Shown piece by piece: positions 47,017-55,917 of a stretch of DNA of 64,000 nt. Numbering within the stretch: the stretch's first letter is position 1; the number at the start of each line of letters is the position of its first letter. Source of the DNA: JAEUPI01 sp046348365 (GTDB lineage Bacteria; Pseudomonadota; Gammaproteobacteria; Burkholderiales; Burkholderiaceae_C). The notes beneath the pieces were generated by a model. That model was not told where the DNA came from, made no database searches, and worked only from the letters and a program-made list of their open reading frames with translations. Both the position numbers and the translations under genes were made by a program. The stretch lies in the NCBI GenBank assembly GCA_046348365.1, contig JAXMEL010000001.1, forward strand, positions 930,001 to 994,000, given 5' to 3'.

Positions 47017-49398
47017 TCAATTCCGAACAGGCTTGCCCGTCTGCAGCATGCCCATGATGCGTTCCTGCGTCTTCGGGTGGTCGAGCAGCGCGCAGAAGTG
47101 CTTGCGCTCGAGCGCCATCAGGTACTCCTCGCTCACCAGCGAGCCGGCGTCGACCTCGCCGCCGCATACCGCATCGGCGATCAGGCTGGCGATGTGGAAG
47201 TCGTGCGCGCTGGCGAAACCGCCATCGCGCAAGCCCACCAATGACGCCTTGATGGTCGCGATGCCGTCGCGGCCGGTCACCGGGATCAGCGCCTTCGTGG
47301 GTGCGCGCCAGCCGGAGTCGGCCATCGCGTGCACCTGGGCCGTGGCCACCGTGAGCAGCTCGTCCTTGTGCGGCACGACCACGTCGCTCCACAGCAGGTA
47401 GCCGAGCTGCCGGCTCTCGATCGCGCTGGTGCCCACCTTGGCCATCGCGGCCGCCGTGAACGGCTCCTTCAGGAACGCGAGCAGATCGGTGCCCGGCGCC
47501 GCGGCGGCCTGCTCGGCGGCGCGGCGCGCGATGTACGCCAGCCCGCCACCGGCCGGCACCAGGCCGACGCCGACCTCGACCAGGCCGATGTAGGTCTCCA
47601 TGTGCGCGACGCGCCGCGACGAATACAGCGCCAGCTCGCAGCCGCCGCCGAGCGCGATGCCGCGCATCGCGCTGACCACCGGCACCTGCGCATAGCGCAT
47701 GCGCAGCATGAAGTCCTGCAGCTTCTTCACCTCGGGCGCGATGCCCTTGGAGCCCATCTTCATGAACACCGGCATCAGCGATTCGAGGTTCGCGCCGGCC
47801 GAGAACACATCGTCGGGCGACCAGATCACCAGGCCCTTGCACTTCTCCTCGGCGATCTCGAGCGCCTTGCTCAGGCCCTCGATCACCGCCGGGCTGATCA
47901 GGTGCAGCTTGGCGGTGATGCTGGCGATCGCCACCTCGCCGTCGCGCGTCCACACGCGCACCTCGTCGTTCGCGAACAGCTCGGTGCCGCTCTTCAGCGG
48001 CTGCGGCGCACCCGCGCCGAGCACGCTCTCGGGGAAGGGCTGGCGCGCATAGACCGGCAGCGTGCTGCGCGGCACGTAGCGCTTGCGGCTCGGGCTCCAC
48101 GAGCCATCGCTGGTGTGCACGCCATCGCGGCCGTCTGTCACCCAGCCCGGCAGCGGCGCGCTGCAGAGCGCCTTGCCGGCGGCGATGTCCTCCGCGATCC
48201 AGGCCGCCACCTGCTTCCAGCCGGCCTCCTGCCACAGCTCGAACGGACCCTGCTTCATGCCAAAGCCCCAGCGCATCGCGAAGTCGACCTCGCGCGCGGT
48301 GTCGGCGATCGACTCCAGGTGCACCGCCGCGTAGTGGAAGCCGTCGCGCAGGATGGCCCACACGAACTGCGCCTGCGGGTTCGTCGACTCGCGCAGCAGC
48401 TTCAGCCGCTCGGCCGCGGGCTTCTTGAGCATGCGCTCGACGATCGGATCGGCCTTGCCGCCGGCGGCCACGTAGTCACCCTTGGCCGGGTCGAGGCGCA
48501 GGATGTCCTTGCCCACCTTCTTGAAGAAGCCGGCGCCCGTCTTCTGGCCCAGCGCGCCCTTGTCGATCAGCGCGGCGAGCACCTTGGGCGTCGCATAGTT
48601 CGGATAGAACGGATCGGCCTGCAGGTTGTCCTGCAGGGTCTTGATCACGTGGGCCATGGTGTCGAGCCCCACCACGTCGGCGGTGCGGAAGGTGCCGCTG
48701 CTGGCGCGGCCCATCTTCTTGCCGGTGAGGTCGTCGACCACGTCGTAGCCGAGGCCGAACTTCTCGGCCTCGATCATCGTGGCCAGCATGCCGGCGATGC
48801 CGACGCGGTTGGCGATGAAGTTGGGCGTGTCCTTGGCGCGCACCACGCTCTTGCCGAGCGCGGTGGTGACGAAGGTCTCGAGCTGGTCGAGGATCGTGGC
48901 GTCGGTGGTCGGCGTGGGGATCAGCTCCACCAGCGCCATGTAGCGCGGCGGGTTGAAGAAGTGGATGCCGCAGAAGCGCGGCTTGATCTCCGCCGGCAAT
49001 GCCTCGGACAGCTTGGTGATCGACAGCCCCGAAGTGTTGGAGGCGACGATCGCGTGCGGCGCCACGTGCGGCGCGATCTTCTTGTAGAGGTCGAGCTTCC
49101 AGTCCATGCGCTCGGCGATCGCCTCGATCACCAGGTCGCAGCCTTTCAGCTGGTCGAGGTGCTCGTCGTAGTTGGCGGGCTGGATCTGCGCGACATCGGT
49201 CACGACGCCGATCGGCGAGGGCTTGAGCTTCTTCAGGCCGTCGAGCGCCTTGAGGACGATGCCGTTCTTGGGCCCGTCTTTCGCGGCCAGGTCGAACAGC
49301 ACGACCGGCACCTTCACGTTGACCAGATGGGCGGCGATCTGCGCGCCCATCACGCCGGCGCCGAGCACGGCCGCCTTGCGCACGGGGAATCGATTCAT
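47017..49398 (-). CDS. 3-hydroxyacyl-CoA dehydrogenase/enoyl-CoA hydratase fusion
   Basis: A two-step beta-oxidation enzyme of 793 residues. The dehydrogenase is N-terminal (NAD loop VLGAGVMGAQIAAHL at about 11-25; HFFNPPRYMALVE catalytic His region). The hydratase/crotonase domain is C-terminal (MRGIALGGGCELALYSS, with GLVPAGGG). This order is the reverse of E. coli FadB and resembles FadN-type proteins. It pairs with the adjacent thiolase. The DUF2147 gene lies 22 bases upstream in the operon. Confidence 0.94.
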   Translation of the reverse strand: MNRFPVRKAAVLGAGVMGAQIAAHLVNVKVPVVLFDLAAKDGPKNGIVLKALDGLKKLKPSPIGVVTDVAQIQPANYDEHLDQLKGCDLVIEAIAERMDWKLDLYKKIAPHVAPHAIVASNTSGLSITKLSEALPAEIKPRFCGIHFFNPPRYMALVELIPTPTTDATILDQLETFVTTALGKSVVRAKDTPNFIANRVGIAGMLATMIEAEKFGLGYDVVDDLTGKKMGRASSGTFRTADVVGLDTMAHVIKTLQDNLQADPFYPNYATPKVLAALIDKGALGQKTGAGFFKKVGKDILRLDPAKGDYVAAGGKADPIVERMLKKPAAERLKLLRESTNPQAQFVWAILRDGFHYAAVHLESIADTAREVDFAMRWGFGMKQGPFELWQEAGWKQVAAWIAEDIAAGKALCSAPLPGWVTDGRDGVHTSDGSWSPSRKRYVPRSTLPVYARQPFPESVLGAGAPQPLKSGTELFANDEVRVWTRDGEVAIASITAKLHLISPAVIEGLSKALEIAEEKCKGLVIWSPDDVFSAGANLESLMPVFMKMGSKGIAPEVKKLQDFMLRMRYAQVPVVSAMRGIALGGGCELALYSSRRVAHMETYIGLVEVGVGLVPAGGGLAYIARRAAEQAAAAPGTDLLAFLKEPFTAAAMAKVGTSAIESRQLGYLLWSDVVVPHKDELLTVATAQVHAMADSGWRAPTKALIPVTGRDGIATIKASLVGLRDGGFASAHDFHIASLIADAVCGGEVDAGSLVSEEYLMALERKHFCALLDHPKTQERIMGMLQTGKPVRN

Positions 49399-49420
49399 GC
49401 GAACTCCGAAGTAAGGCGCG

Positions 49421-49855
49421 TCACTCGACGCGCTGCCACACCTGGGTGCGGAAGAAGGGGCCGATGTAGCCGCGCATCTGCAGCTGCTTGCCGCCCTCGA
49501 TGGGCTTGATGCGGGCCTTGTAGGTCTTGCCGTTGTTGGGGTCGAGGATCTCGCCGCCCGCCCACGTGTCCTTGTCGTCGGCGTCGGGCCGCAGGTTGGT
49601 CAGGATCGTCATGCCGAGCACCGGCTTGTCCTTGCGGTCGTCGGTGCACTTGTCGCACTTGGAGTCCTGCTTGGCGGCGTCGAAGATCTTCTCGATCTTG
49701 CCCACCAGCGCGCCGCCCGATTCGACGATGCGCACCAGCGACTTCTCGGTCTTGCCGTCGTCGTCGATCGTCTTCCACAGGCCCACCGGCGAGTTCTGTG
49801 CCGACGCGGCGCTGCCCAGGGCGGCCAGCGCAAGGGCCGCGATCAGGTGTTTCAT
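49421..49855 (-). CDS. DUF2147 secreted protein
   Basis: A 144-residue exported protein of unknown function. A clear signal peptide ends ASA-QNSP. The DUF2147 pattern is seen in SPVGLWKTIDDDGKTEKSLV, the CDKCTDDRKDKPVLGM block with its CxxC-type pair, and GGEILDPNNGKTYKARI. It lies between acyl-CoA dehydrogenase and the dehydrogenase/hydratase gene with small gaps (42 and 22 bases), so it is part of the beta-oxidation transcript. A lipocalin-like lipid-binding role has been suggested for such folds, but I cannot support it from sequence. Confidence 0.9.
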   Translation of the reverse strand: MKHLIAALALAALGSAASAQNSPVGLWKTIDDDGKTEKSLVRIVESGGALVGKIEKIFDAAKQDSKCDKCTDDRKDKPVLGMTILTNLRPDADDKDTWAGGEILDPNNGKTYKARIKPIEGGKQLQMRGYIGPFFRTQVWQRVE

Positions 49856-49897
49856 CTTCGTCTCCTAGCGTGGGGTTCGTGGGGTCTCATTGTTGGA

Positions 49898-51688
49898 TCA
49901 GAACAGCGCCTCGTCCATCTCCATCAGCGGCTTGACGCCGGCGCGCGCGCTGCGGATCAGCATCGCCGTCTCGGGCAGCAGCTTGGCGAAGTAGAAGCGC
50001 GCGGTGGCCAGCTTGGCGGTGTAGAACGGGTCGCCCGAATCCTTCTTGGCGAGTGCAACCTTGGCCATGCGGGCCCAGAAGTAGGCGAACACCAGGTGGC
50101 CCACCACGCGCAGGTAGTCCACCGCGGCGGCGCCCACCTCGTCGGCATTGCCGAAGGCCTTCATGCCGAGCTCGGTGGTGAGCTTGGTCAGCTTGTCGCC
50201 CAGGTCGGCCAGCGGGTTCACGAACTCCTGCATCGCCTCGTTGGTGCCCTCTTCCTCGACGAAGGCGGCGATCCGCTTGCCGAAGGCCTTGAGCTTGGCA
50301 CCGTTGTCGCCCAGCACCTTGCGCCCGAGCAGGTCGAGCGACTGCACGGTGTTGGTGCCCTCGTAGATCATGTTGATGCGGGCATCGCGCACGAACTGCT
50401 CCATGCCCCAGCCCTTGATGTAGCCATGGCCGCCGAACACCTGCATGCAGGCGCTGGTGGAGATCCAGGCGTTGTCGGTGAGGAAGGCCTTGACGATGGG
50501 CGTCAGCAACGCAATCGTGTCTTCGGCCTGCTTGCGCTCGCCGGCATCGTCGCTGCCGAGCGCCTTGTCGATCTGCAGCGTGGTGAACATCGCCAGCGCG
50601 CGGCCGCCCTCGGCATAGGCGCGCGCGGTGAGCAGCATCTTGCGCACGTCGGGGTGCACGATGATCGGATCGGCCGGTTTGTCGGGCGCCTTGGGGCCGC
50701 TCAAGCTGCGCATCTGCAGGCGATCCTTCGCGTAGGCCGCGGCGTTCTGGTAGGCCACCTCGGTCAGGCCCAGGCCCTGCATGCCGACGCCGATGCGCGC
50801 GGCGTTCATCATCACGAACATCGCCGGCAGCCCCTTGTGCGGCTCGCCGACCAGCCAACCGGCGGCGCCGTCGAGCGCGATCTGGCAGGTGGCGCTGGCA
50901 TGGATGCCCATCTTGTGCTCGAGGCCGGTGCAGTAGATCGCGTTGCGCGCGCCGAGCGAGCCGTCGGCGTTGGGCAGGAACTTCGGCACCACGAACAGCG
51001 AGATGCCCTTGCTGCCCGGCGGCGCATCGGGCAGGCGCGCGAGCACCAGGTGCACGATGTTCTCGGCCAGGTCGTTCTCGCCGCCGCTGATGAAGATCTT
51101 GTTGCCGGTGATCTTGTAGCTGCCGTCGGGCTGCGGCTCGGCCTTGCTGCGCAGCAGGCCGAGATCGGTGCCGCAGTGCGCCTCGGTGAGGCACATGGTG
51201 CCGATCCACTGCCCGCTCACCAGCTTGGGCAGGTACAGCGCCTGCTGCTCGCGCGTGCCGTGCGCGTGCAAGGCCTCGTAGGCGCCGTGCGCGAGGCCGG
51301 GGTACATGGTCCAGGCCTGGTTGGCCGAGTTGAGCATCTCGTAGAAGCACTGATTCACCACGTGCGGCAGGCCCTGCCCGCCGTATTCGGGGTCCGACGA
51401 CAGCGACGGCCAGCCGCCCTCGACGAACTTGGCGTACGCCTCCTTGAAGCCCTTGGGCGTGCGCACCGCATGCGTGGCGGCGTCGAGCGTGCAGCCTTCC
51501 TCGTCGCCGCTCGAGTTCAGCGGCGCCAGCACCTCGGCGCAGAACTTGCCGCCTTCCTCGATCACCGCGTTGACGGTGTCGACGTCGATCTCGGCGTGCC
51601 GGGGCAGCTGCTTCAGCTCGTCGGTGACCTGCAGCAGCTCGTGCAGCACGAAGCGCATGTCGCGCAGCGGGGGGGTGTAGTGCGGCAT
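49898..51688 (-). CDS. Acyl-CoA dehydrogenase with C-terminal ACAD_C domain
   Basis: An FAD enzyme for the first step of beta-oxidation, 596 residues. This is the long type with an extra C-terminal domain (pfam12806-like, from about residue 475). Motifs are MCLTEAHCGTDLG, ITGNKIFISGGENDL, MGIHASATCQI, and YEGTNTVQSLDLLGRK near the catalytic region. It is the first structural gene after the TetR regulator, 52 bases downstream, and it is followed by DUF2147, dehydrogenase/hydratase and thiolase genes. Confidence 0.94.
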   Translation of the reverse strand: MPHYTPPLRDMRFVLHELLQVTDELKQLPRHAEIDVDTVNAVIEEGGKFCAEVLAPLNSSGDEEGCTLDAATHAVRTPKGFKEAYAKFVEGGWPSLSSDPEYGGQGLPHVVNQCFYEMLNSANQAWTMYPGLAHGAYEALHAHGTREQQALYLPKLVSGQWIGTMCLTEAHCGTDLGLLRSKAEPQPDGSYKITGNKIFISGGENDLAENIVHLVLARLPDAPPGSKGISLFVVPKFLPNADGSLGARNAIYCTGLEHKMGIHASATCQIALDGAAGWLVGEPHKGLPAMFVMMNAARIGVGMQGLGLTEVAYQNAAAYAKDRLQMRSLSGPKAPDKPADPIIVHPDVRKMLLTARAYAEGGRALAMFTTLQIDKALGSDDAGERKQAEDTIALLTPIVKAFLTDNAWISTSACMQVFGGHGYIKGWGMEQFVRDARINMIYEGTNTVQSLDLLGRKVLGDNGAKLKAFGKRIAAFVEEEGTNEAMQEFVNPLADLGDKLTKLTTELGMKAFGNADEVGAAAVDYLRVVGHLVFAYFWARMAKVALAKKDSGDPFYTAKLATARFYFAKLLPETAMLIRSARAGVKPLMEMDEALF

Positions 51689-51740
51689 GGGGCCTCCTTG
51701 AATGGCATCGAGTGAAGTCGGTGGCGGGTGGTGGCGGGTT

Positions 51741-52433
51741 CTAGCGGCCCGCCGGCTTGCGGCGCCCGGTAGCCGGGCGAATCGGAACGGTTGAAGGGGC
51801 AGCGTCGTGCGCCAGCAGGCGCTCGAACGCGCGGTGCGCGCGATCCAGCGCGCCGGGCAGGCGCAGGAAGCGCGCGTCGTGGTGCAGCGAGAGGATCAGG
51901 CCGTGGATCTCGAACAGCAGCTGGTGCGCGTCGGTCTCGCGGCGCAGATGGCCCTCGTCGATCGCCAGCTCGATCGCGCGGCCGAGCGCGGCGTGCCAGG
52001 CGCGCACCATCTCGGCCAGCGCATCGCGCACCGGGCCGGGCCGGTCGTCGAACTCCACGGCGCCGCTGATGTAGATGCAGCCGGCATCGAGCTCCACCGA
52101 CACGCGGCGCAGCCAGGCCTCGAACAGCGCGCGCAGCCGCGGCAGGCCGCGCGCGGCGCGCAGCGCGGGGCGAAACACCTCGTCTTCGAAGCGCGCGTGG
52201 TATTCGCGGATGACCGAGATCTGCAGCTCCTCGCGCGAGCCGAAGTGCGCGAACACGCCCGACTTGCTCATCTGCATCAGCTCGGCCAGCGCGCCGATCG
52301 ACAGGCCCTCGAGCCCCACCTGCGCCGCCAGCGCGAGCGCCGCGTCGACGATCGCCGCGCGCGTCTGCCGGCCCTTGGGCTGGGCGGCGCTGCGGGTGGC
52401 GGTGCGCATCGGCGCAGCAGCGGTGGGCGGCAT
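51741..52433 (-). CDS. TetR/AcrR-family regulator
   Basis: A likely repressor of the beta-oxidation operon; 230 residues (or 222 from the in-frame ATG at 52409). The N-terminal helix-turn-helix reads TRAAIVDAALALAAQVG then LSIGALAELMQMSKSGVFAHFGSREEL in adjoining blocks. The C-terminal ligand domain contains DAGCIYISGAVEFDDRPGPV, typical of the TetR_C_13/YsiA-like group acting on acyl-CoA genes. It is co-directional with acyl-CoA dehydrogenase and its stop lies 52 bases from that start. Confidence 0.9.
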   Translation of the reverse strand: MPPTAAAPMRTATRSAAQPKGRQTRAAIVDAALALAAQVGLEGLSIGALAELMQMSKSGVFAHFGSREELQISVIREYHARFEDEVFRPALRAARGLPRLRALFEAWLRRVSVELDAGCIYISGAVEFDDRPGPVRDALAEMVRAWHAALGRAIELAIDEGHLRRETDAHQLLFEIHGLILSLHHDARFLRLPGALDRAHRAFERLLAHDAAPSTVPIRPATGRRKPAGR

Positions 52434-52458
52434 CGGGTCGGGCGGGGGCGGTCAATGA

Positions 52459-52470
52459 AACGAACGGTCG
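52459..52470. promoter_or_regulatory. Possible TetR operator upstream of the regulator
   Basis: ACGAACGGTCGT is an imperfect palindrome (ACGA...TCGT with a CG centre) located 25 bases upstream of the tetR start, where autoregulation is expected. No second copy was seen upstream of acyl-CoA dehydrogenase, so the operon is probably controlled from here. The rest of 52434-52649 shows no gene and should hold divergent promoters for tetR and the HNH gene. Confidence 0.35.
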
Positions 52471-52649
52471 TGCTATTTGTACCTCAAAGCGCGGGCCGGC
52501 GATGGCGCGAGGTCGGCACTTTTTCTAGGCTTCTTCTTCTAGATCCGCTGCAGCGTCGTGCGTACCGCCCGCTGCGGGCGCGGGTGCGGCATGCCACGCG
52601 GCGGGTGCCGATCGCCGTTTTGATACCCTATGGGGCTCGAGGAGTGCGT

Positions 52650-53213
52650 GTGGCCGTGGATGTTCTTCAGCTCGACGTGTCCGGCCGGCCTCAGGCGTGG
52701 ATCTCGCCGTACGAGGCCGCCGTGCTGTATGCCAGCGACGATGTGGCGTGGACGCTGGGCCGCGCCATGCGCGTGCTGCGCGGCGGCATCCAGCGCGCCA
52801 CGGGGCTGCAGTCGCGCATCGAGTTGCACCCCATCATCGCCGTCAAGGGCGCGGTGCCGAGCCGCGCGTGGCGCCAGATCCCCGCGCTCACGAACCCCAA
52901 GCTGTTCGTACGCGACCGCCACGTGTGCGCCTATTGCGGCCGGCGCTTCGGCTTCGACCATCTCACGCGCGAGCACGTGGTGCCGATCTCGCGCGGCGGC
53001 CGCGACACGTGGATGAACTGCATCACCGCCTGCCGCGCCTGCAACGGCCGCAAGGGCAACCGCCTGCCCGAGGAAGTGGGCATGAGCCTGATGTACCTGC
53101 CGTACATCCCGAACCTGCACGAAGACATGATCCTGCGCGGCCGCCGCATCCTGGTCGACCAGATGGAATTCCTGCTCGCGAGCGTGCCGCGCTCGAGCCG
53201 CCTGCACGGCTGA
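52650..53213 (+). CDS. HNH endonuclease family protein
   Basis: A 187-residue protein. GTG at 52650 follows GAGGAG (52639-52644) at 5 bases, which fixes the start. The HNH domain is CAYCGRRFGFDHLTREHVVP then SRGGRDTWMNCITACRACNG, with two CxxC zinc pairs and the His-Asn-His core. The N-terminal half (YEAAVLYASDDVAWTLG) is unassigned. I recall such a protein being widespread in Burkholderiales chromosomes, so a housekeeping rather than mobile role is likely. No cargo or intron is nearby. Confidence 0.88.
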   Translation: MAVDVLQLDVSGRPQAWISPYEAAVLYASDDVAWTLGRAMRVLRGGIQRATGLQSRIELHPIIAVKGAVPSRAWRQIPALTNPKLFVRDRHVCAYCGRRFGFDHLTREHVVPISRGGRDTWMNCITACRACNGRKGNRLPEEVGMSLMYLPYIPNLHEDMILRGRRILVDQMEFLLASVPRSSRLHG

Positions 53214-53239
53214 GTGCCGGAGATGGCGGCTGCCGTGCG

Positions 53240-54124
53240 ATGAACCCGCGCAAGCCGGCGTCGACATCGCGGCGGCTGCGCCTGGCGCTGGCCGCCTGCA
53301 CGCTCGTGCTCGGCGCCTGCGTGAGCGTGCCGCAGGACGAGCGCATGCTGGCGCCGCGCGCCGACGGCCGGGTCGATGCGCTCAGCCAGCCCTGCCGCGC
53401 CCGGGCCCCGCTGGCGGCGATGCCGGTGGTGCTCACCGCCGGCAAGACACTCGACCCGCACACGCTGCGCCTCGTGTCGTGGAACCTGCACAAGGGCGAG
53501 GACGACGGCTGGCAGGGCGACCTGCGGCGCTTCGCCGCCGAGGGCGACCTGCTGCTGCTGCAGGAGGCGGTGCTCAACGCGCCGGTGCGCGAGACGCTCG
53601 AGCGCGCCGGCCACAACTGGCGCATGGCGGGCGCCTTCGCCTACAACGGCGAGGAGCGCGGCGTGCTGGTGGCCGCGCGCGCGCAGCCGATCGACGCCTG
53701 CACGCTGCGCGCATTCGAGCCGCTGGGCCGCATGCCCAAGTCGGCCATGGTGGCGCGGTATCGGCTGTCGACCGGGCCGGTGCTCGCGGTGGCCAACCTG
53801 CACGGCATCAACTTCACGCTCGGGCTCGAGGCCTTCGGCGAGCAGATCGAGGCGGTGGCCGAGGTGATGGCGCGGCACGAGGGCCCGGCGATCCTGGGCG
53901 GTGACTTCAACACCTGGAGCGACGAGCGCCACCAGGCGCTGCAGCGCGTGGCCGCGCGGCTCGGCATGACGCCGGTGGAGCTGTCGCCCGACGGGCGCCG
54001 GCGCACCTTCGGCCGCCATCTGGACCATCTGTTCGTGCGCGGCCTGCGCGTGGTGGACGCCCACGCGCCCGAGGTGACAACGTCGGACCACAACCCGATC
54101 ATCGTGACGCTGAGCAGCCCGTGA
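53240..54124 (+). CDS. Endonuclease/exonuclease/phosphatase-family lipoprotein
   Basis: A 294-residue protein with an EEP fold. ATG at 53240. The N-terminus is basic then hydrophobic and ends in a lipobox (LVLGACVS), so it is probably membrane-anchored outside the cytoplasm. EEP motifs are VSWNLHKGED, LLLLQEAVLN, ILGGDFNTWSDE and TSDHNPIIV. Substrate may be nucleic acid, phospholipid or inositol phosphate; nothing here decides. It overlaps the next gene by 4 bases (GTGA). Confidence 0.88.
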   Translation: MNPRKPASTSRRLRLALAACTLVLGACVSVPQDERMLAPRADGRVDALSQPCRARAPLAAMPVVLTAGKTLDPHTLRLVSWNLHKGEDDGWQGDLRRFAAEGDLLLLQEAVLNAPVRETLERAGHNWRMAGAFAYNGEERGVLVAARAQPIDACTLRAFEPLGRMPKSAMVARYRLSTGPVLAVANLHGINFTLGLEAFGEQIEAVAEVMARHEGPAILGGDFNTWSDERHQALQRVAARLGMTPVELSPDGRRRTFGRHLDHLFVRGLRVVDAHAPEVTTSDHNPIIVTLSSP

Positions 54125-55431
54125 CGCAGGCTTCGGTGCTGCCGCCGGACCACCCGCTGCGCGCGGCGCTGGCCGACGAGGTGCACGCGCGGCCGCCCGA
54201 ACCGCTGGACACGCCGTCGCGCGCCACCTATGTGGCGCTGCTCGTCGACCCCGCGCAGCGCGACGCCGAACAGGCCCACTTCGCGGCCCTGTGCGAACGC
54301 CACGGCGTGGCACCGCCCCAGCCGGCCGCCACTCACGTCAGCGCCGATCTCGGCGCGCTGCGCGTGAAGTGGGAGCGCCATGGCGAGTTCTCGGGTCTCA
54401 CGATGTTCGCGCGCGGCCTCGGCAGCGCAGCGTTCGCCGAGCCGGCGTCGGCGCTGCTGCCTGCGGGTTGGCTCGCCGCCTGGCCCGGCCGCACGCTGGT
54501 GGCCGCGCACGCGGAGCTGGTGCCCGGCGGCAACGAGGCGCCCGACGCCGACACGCTGGCACGGCACTTCGGCGCACACATCGTGGTCGGCGCCGAGATC
54601 GGCGAAGGCGCGGGCATGGCGTTCACCGACTTCCGCCTGCACGACGACGGCTTCAGCCGCCTGCTCGTGTGCAACCGCAGCTTCACGCCGCGGCAGGCCG
54701 GCCGCATGCTGCAGCGGCTGTTCGAGATCGAGGCCTACCGCATGATGGCGCTGCTCGCCTTTCCGCAGGCGCGCGAGCTGTCGCCGCAGCTCGGCGCCAC
54801 CGAACGCGCGCTGGCCGCGCTGACCGAGCGCATCGCCGCCGGCGGCGGCGACGACGAGGCGCTGCTGCACGAGCTGACGCGCCTGGCCGCCGACGTGGAG
54901 CGCGGCCTGTCGGCGAGCCAGTTCCGCTTCGGCGCGTGCCGCGCGTACCACGAGCTGGTGACGCGGCGCATCGCCGAGCTGCGCGAGCGGGGGCTGCCCG
55001 GCGTGCAGACCATCGACGAGTTCATGGCCCGCCGCCTCACGCCGGCGGTGGCCACCGTGGCCACGGTGTCGCAACGCATGCACGCGCTGTCGGAGCGCGT
55101 GGCGCAGGCGAGCAGCCTGCTCTCGACGCGCGTGGACATCGCGCGCGAACGCCAGAACCAGAGTCTGCTCGCCTCGATGGACCGACGCGCGCAGCTGCAG
55201 CTCCGGCTGCAGCAGACGGTCGAAGGCCTGTCGGTGGCGGCGATCACCTACTACGTGGTCGGCCTCGTGGCCTACGTGGCCAAGGCCGCCAAGGCGGCGG
55301 GGTGGAAGATCGAGCCGGACCTCGCCGTGGGCGTTGCCATTCCGCTGGTCGCGGTTGCGGTCATCGTGGCGCTGCGGCGGGTGCGGCGGGCGTTGCACCG
55401 CGATGAGTCGGCGCCGCACGGCGCCGCGTGA
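54121..55431 (+). CDS. DUF3422 membrane protein
   Basis: A 436-residue protein of the DUF3422 family, function unknown. GTG at 54121 overlaps the EEP gene stop. It opens with DHPLRAALADEVHARPPEPL, the family hallmark. A coiled-coil-like middle (about 330-375) leads to two C-terminal transmembrane helices (about 360-385 and 393-415), with a short basic loop and tail. This arrangement suggests a cytoplasmic body anchored to the inner membrane. Confidence 0.9.
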   Translation: MTQASVLPPDHPLRAALADEVHARPPEPLDTPSRATYVALLVDPAQRDAEQAHFAALCERHGVAPPQPAATHVSADLGALRVKWERHGEFSGLTMFARGLGSAAFAEPASALLPAGWLAAWPGRTLVAAHAELVPGGNEAPDADTLARHFGAHIVVGAEIGEGAGMAFTDFRLHDDGFSRLLVCNRSFTPRQAGRMLQRLFEIEAYRMMALLAFPQARELSPQLGATERALAALTERIAAGGGDDEALLHELTRLAADVERGLSASQFRFGACRAYHELVTRRIAELRERGLPGVQTIDEFMARRLTPAVATVATVSQRMHALSERVAQASSLLSTRVDIARERQNQSLLASMDRRAQLQLRLQQTVEGLSVAAITYYVVGLVAYVAKAAKAAGWKIEPDLAVGVAIPLVAVAVIVALRRVRRALHRDESAPHGAA

Positions 55432-55453
55432 GCCCGGCGCAGATCGGCCTGCG

Positions 55454-55792
55454 ATGCAACGATGGCGTGCAATCGGCGTCGTATCCGCCGCGTCGCTGCT
55501 GGCCAGCTTGACGGCGTGCGGGCAGCCGGTTCCGGCCGAGAAGGCAGCCTATGTGGGCGACTGGCACGGGACCGGGATGGACCTGTACATCGATCAAGAC
55601 GGCACGGTGGCCTACAAGCGCTACGGCGGCGGTTCGAGCCGGTCGCTCGAGCTTCCTCTCAGGGAGTTCCAGGGCGACGACTTCGTGGTGGGCGTCGGCC
55701 CGCTGTCCACGACATTCCAAGTCTCCGTGCCGCCCCATCAGGACGGAACCGGCTGGAAGATGACCGTCGACGGTGTCGAATTGCACAGGTGA
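55454..55792 (+). CDS. Small lipoprotein
   Basis: A 112-residue protein. ATG at 55454 begins MQRWRAIGVVSAASLLASL, and LTAC forms a lipobox with the lipidated Cys near residue 22. The rest (YVGDWHGTGMDLYIDQDGTV onward) looks like a single small beta-rich domain. I do not recognise the family. It is the last gene before the tRNA-derived repeats and probably the last core gene at this end of the window. Confidence 0.75.
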   Translation: MQRWRAIGVVSAASLLASLTACGQPVPAEKAAYVGDWHGTGMDLYIDQDGTVAYKRYGGGSSRSLELPLREFQGDDFVVGVGPLSTTFQVSVPPHQDGTGWKMTVDGVELHR

Positions 55793-55840
55793 GTGTCGGC
55801 GCAGTTTGCGCGCGGCCGACAGGCCGAGGCGTCGATGCGT

Positions 55841-55872
55841 CTGGTAGGCCGTGTTGGGATCGAACCAACGAC
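55841..55872 (-). repeat. Left copy of 32-bp tRNA-Met 3'-end repeat (att scar)
   Basis: Thirty-two bases identical to 57056-57087. On the minus strand they read as the end of a tRNA: GTCGTTGG-TTCGATC-CCAAC T-arm, then acceptor strand ACGGCCT and ACCA. Upstream of this the match to a tRNA stops, so it is a 3' fragment. Such fragments mark integrase attachment sites. Confidence 0.75.
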
Positions 55873-55917
55873 AAGCAGACTGAGCGAGGTGCAGCGTCCG
55901 GCATGATGCCGTAGCGC

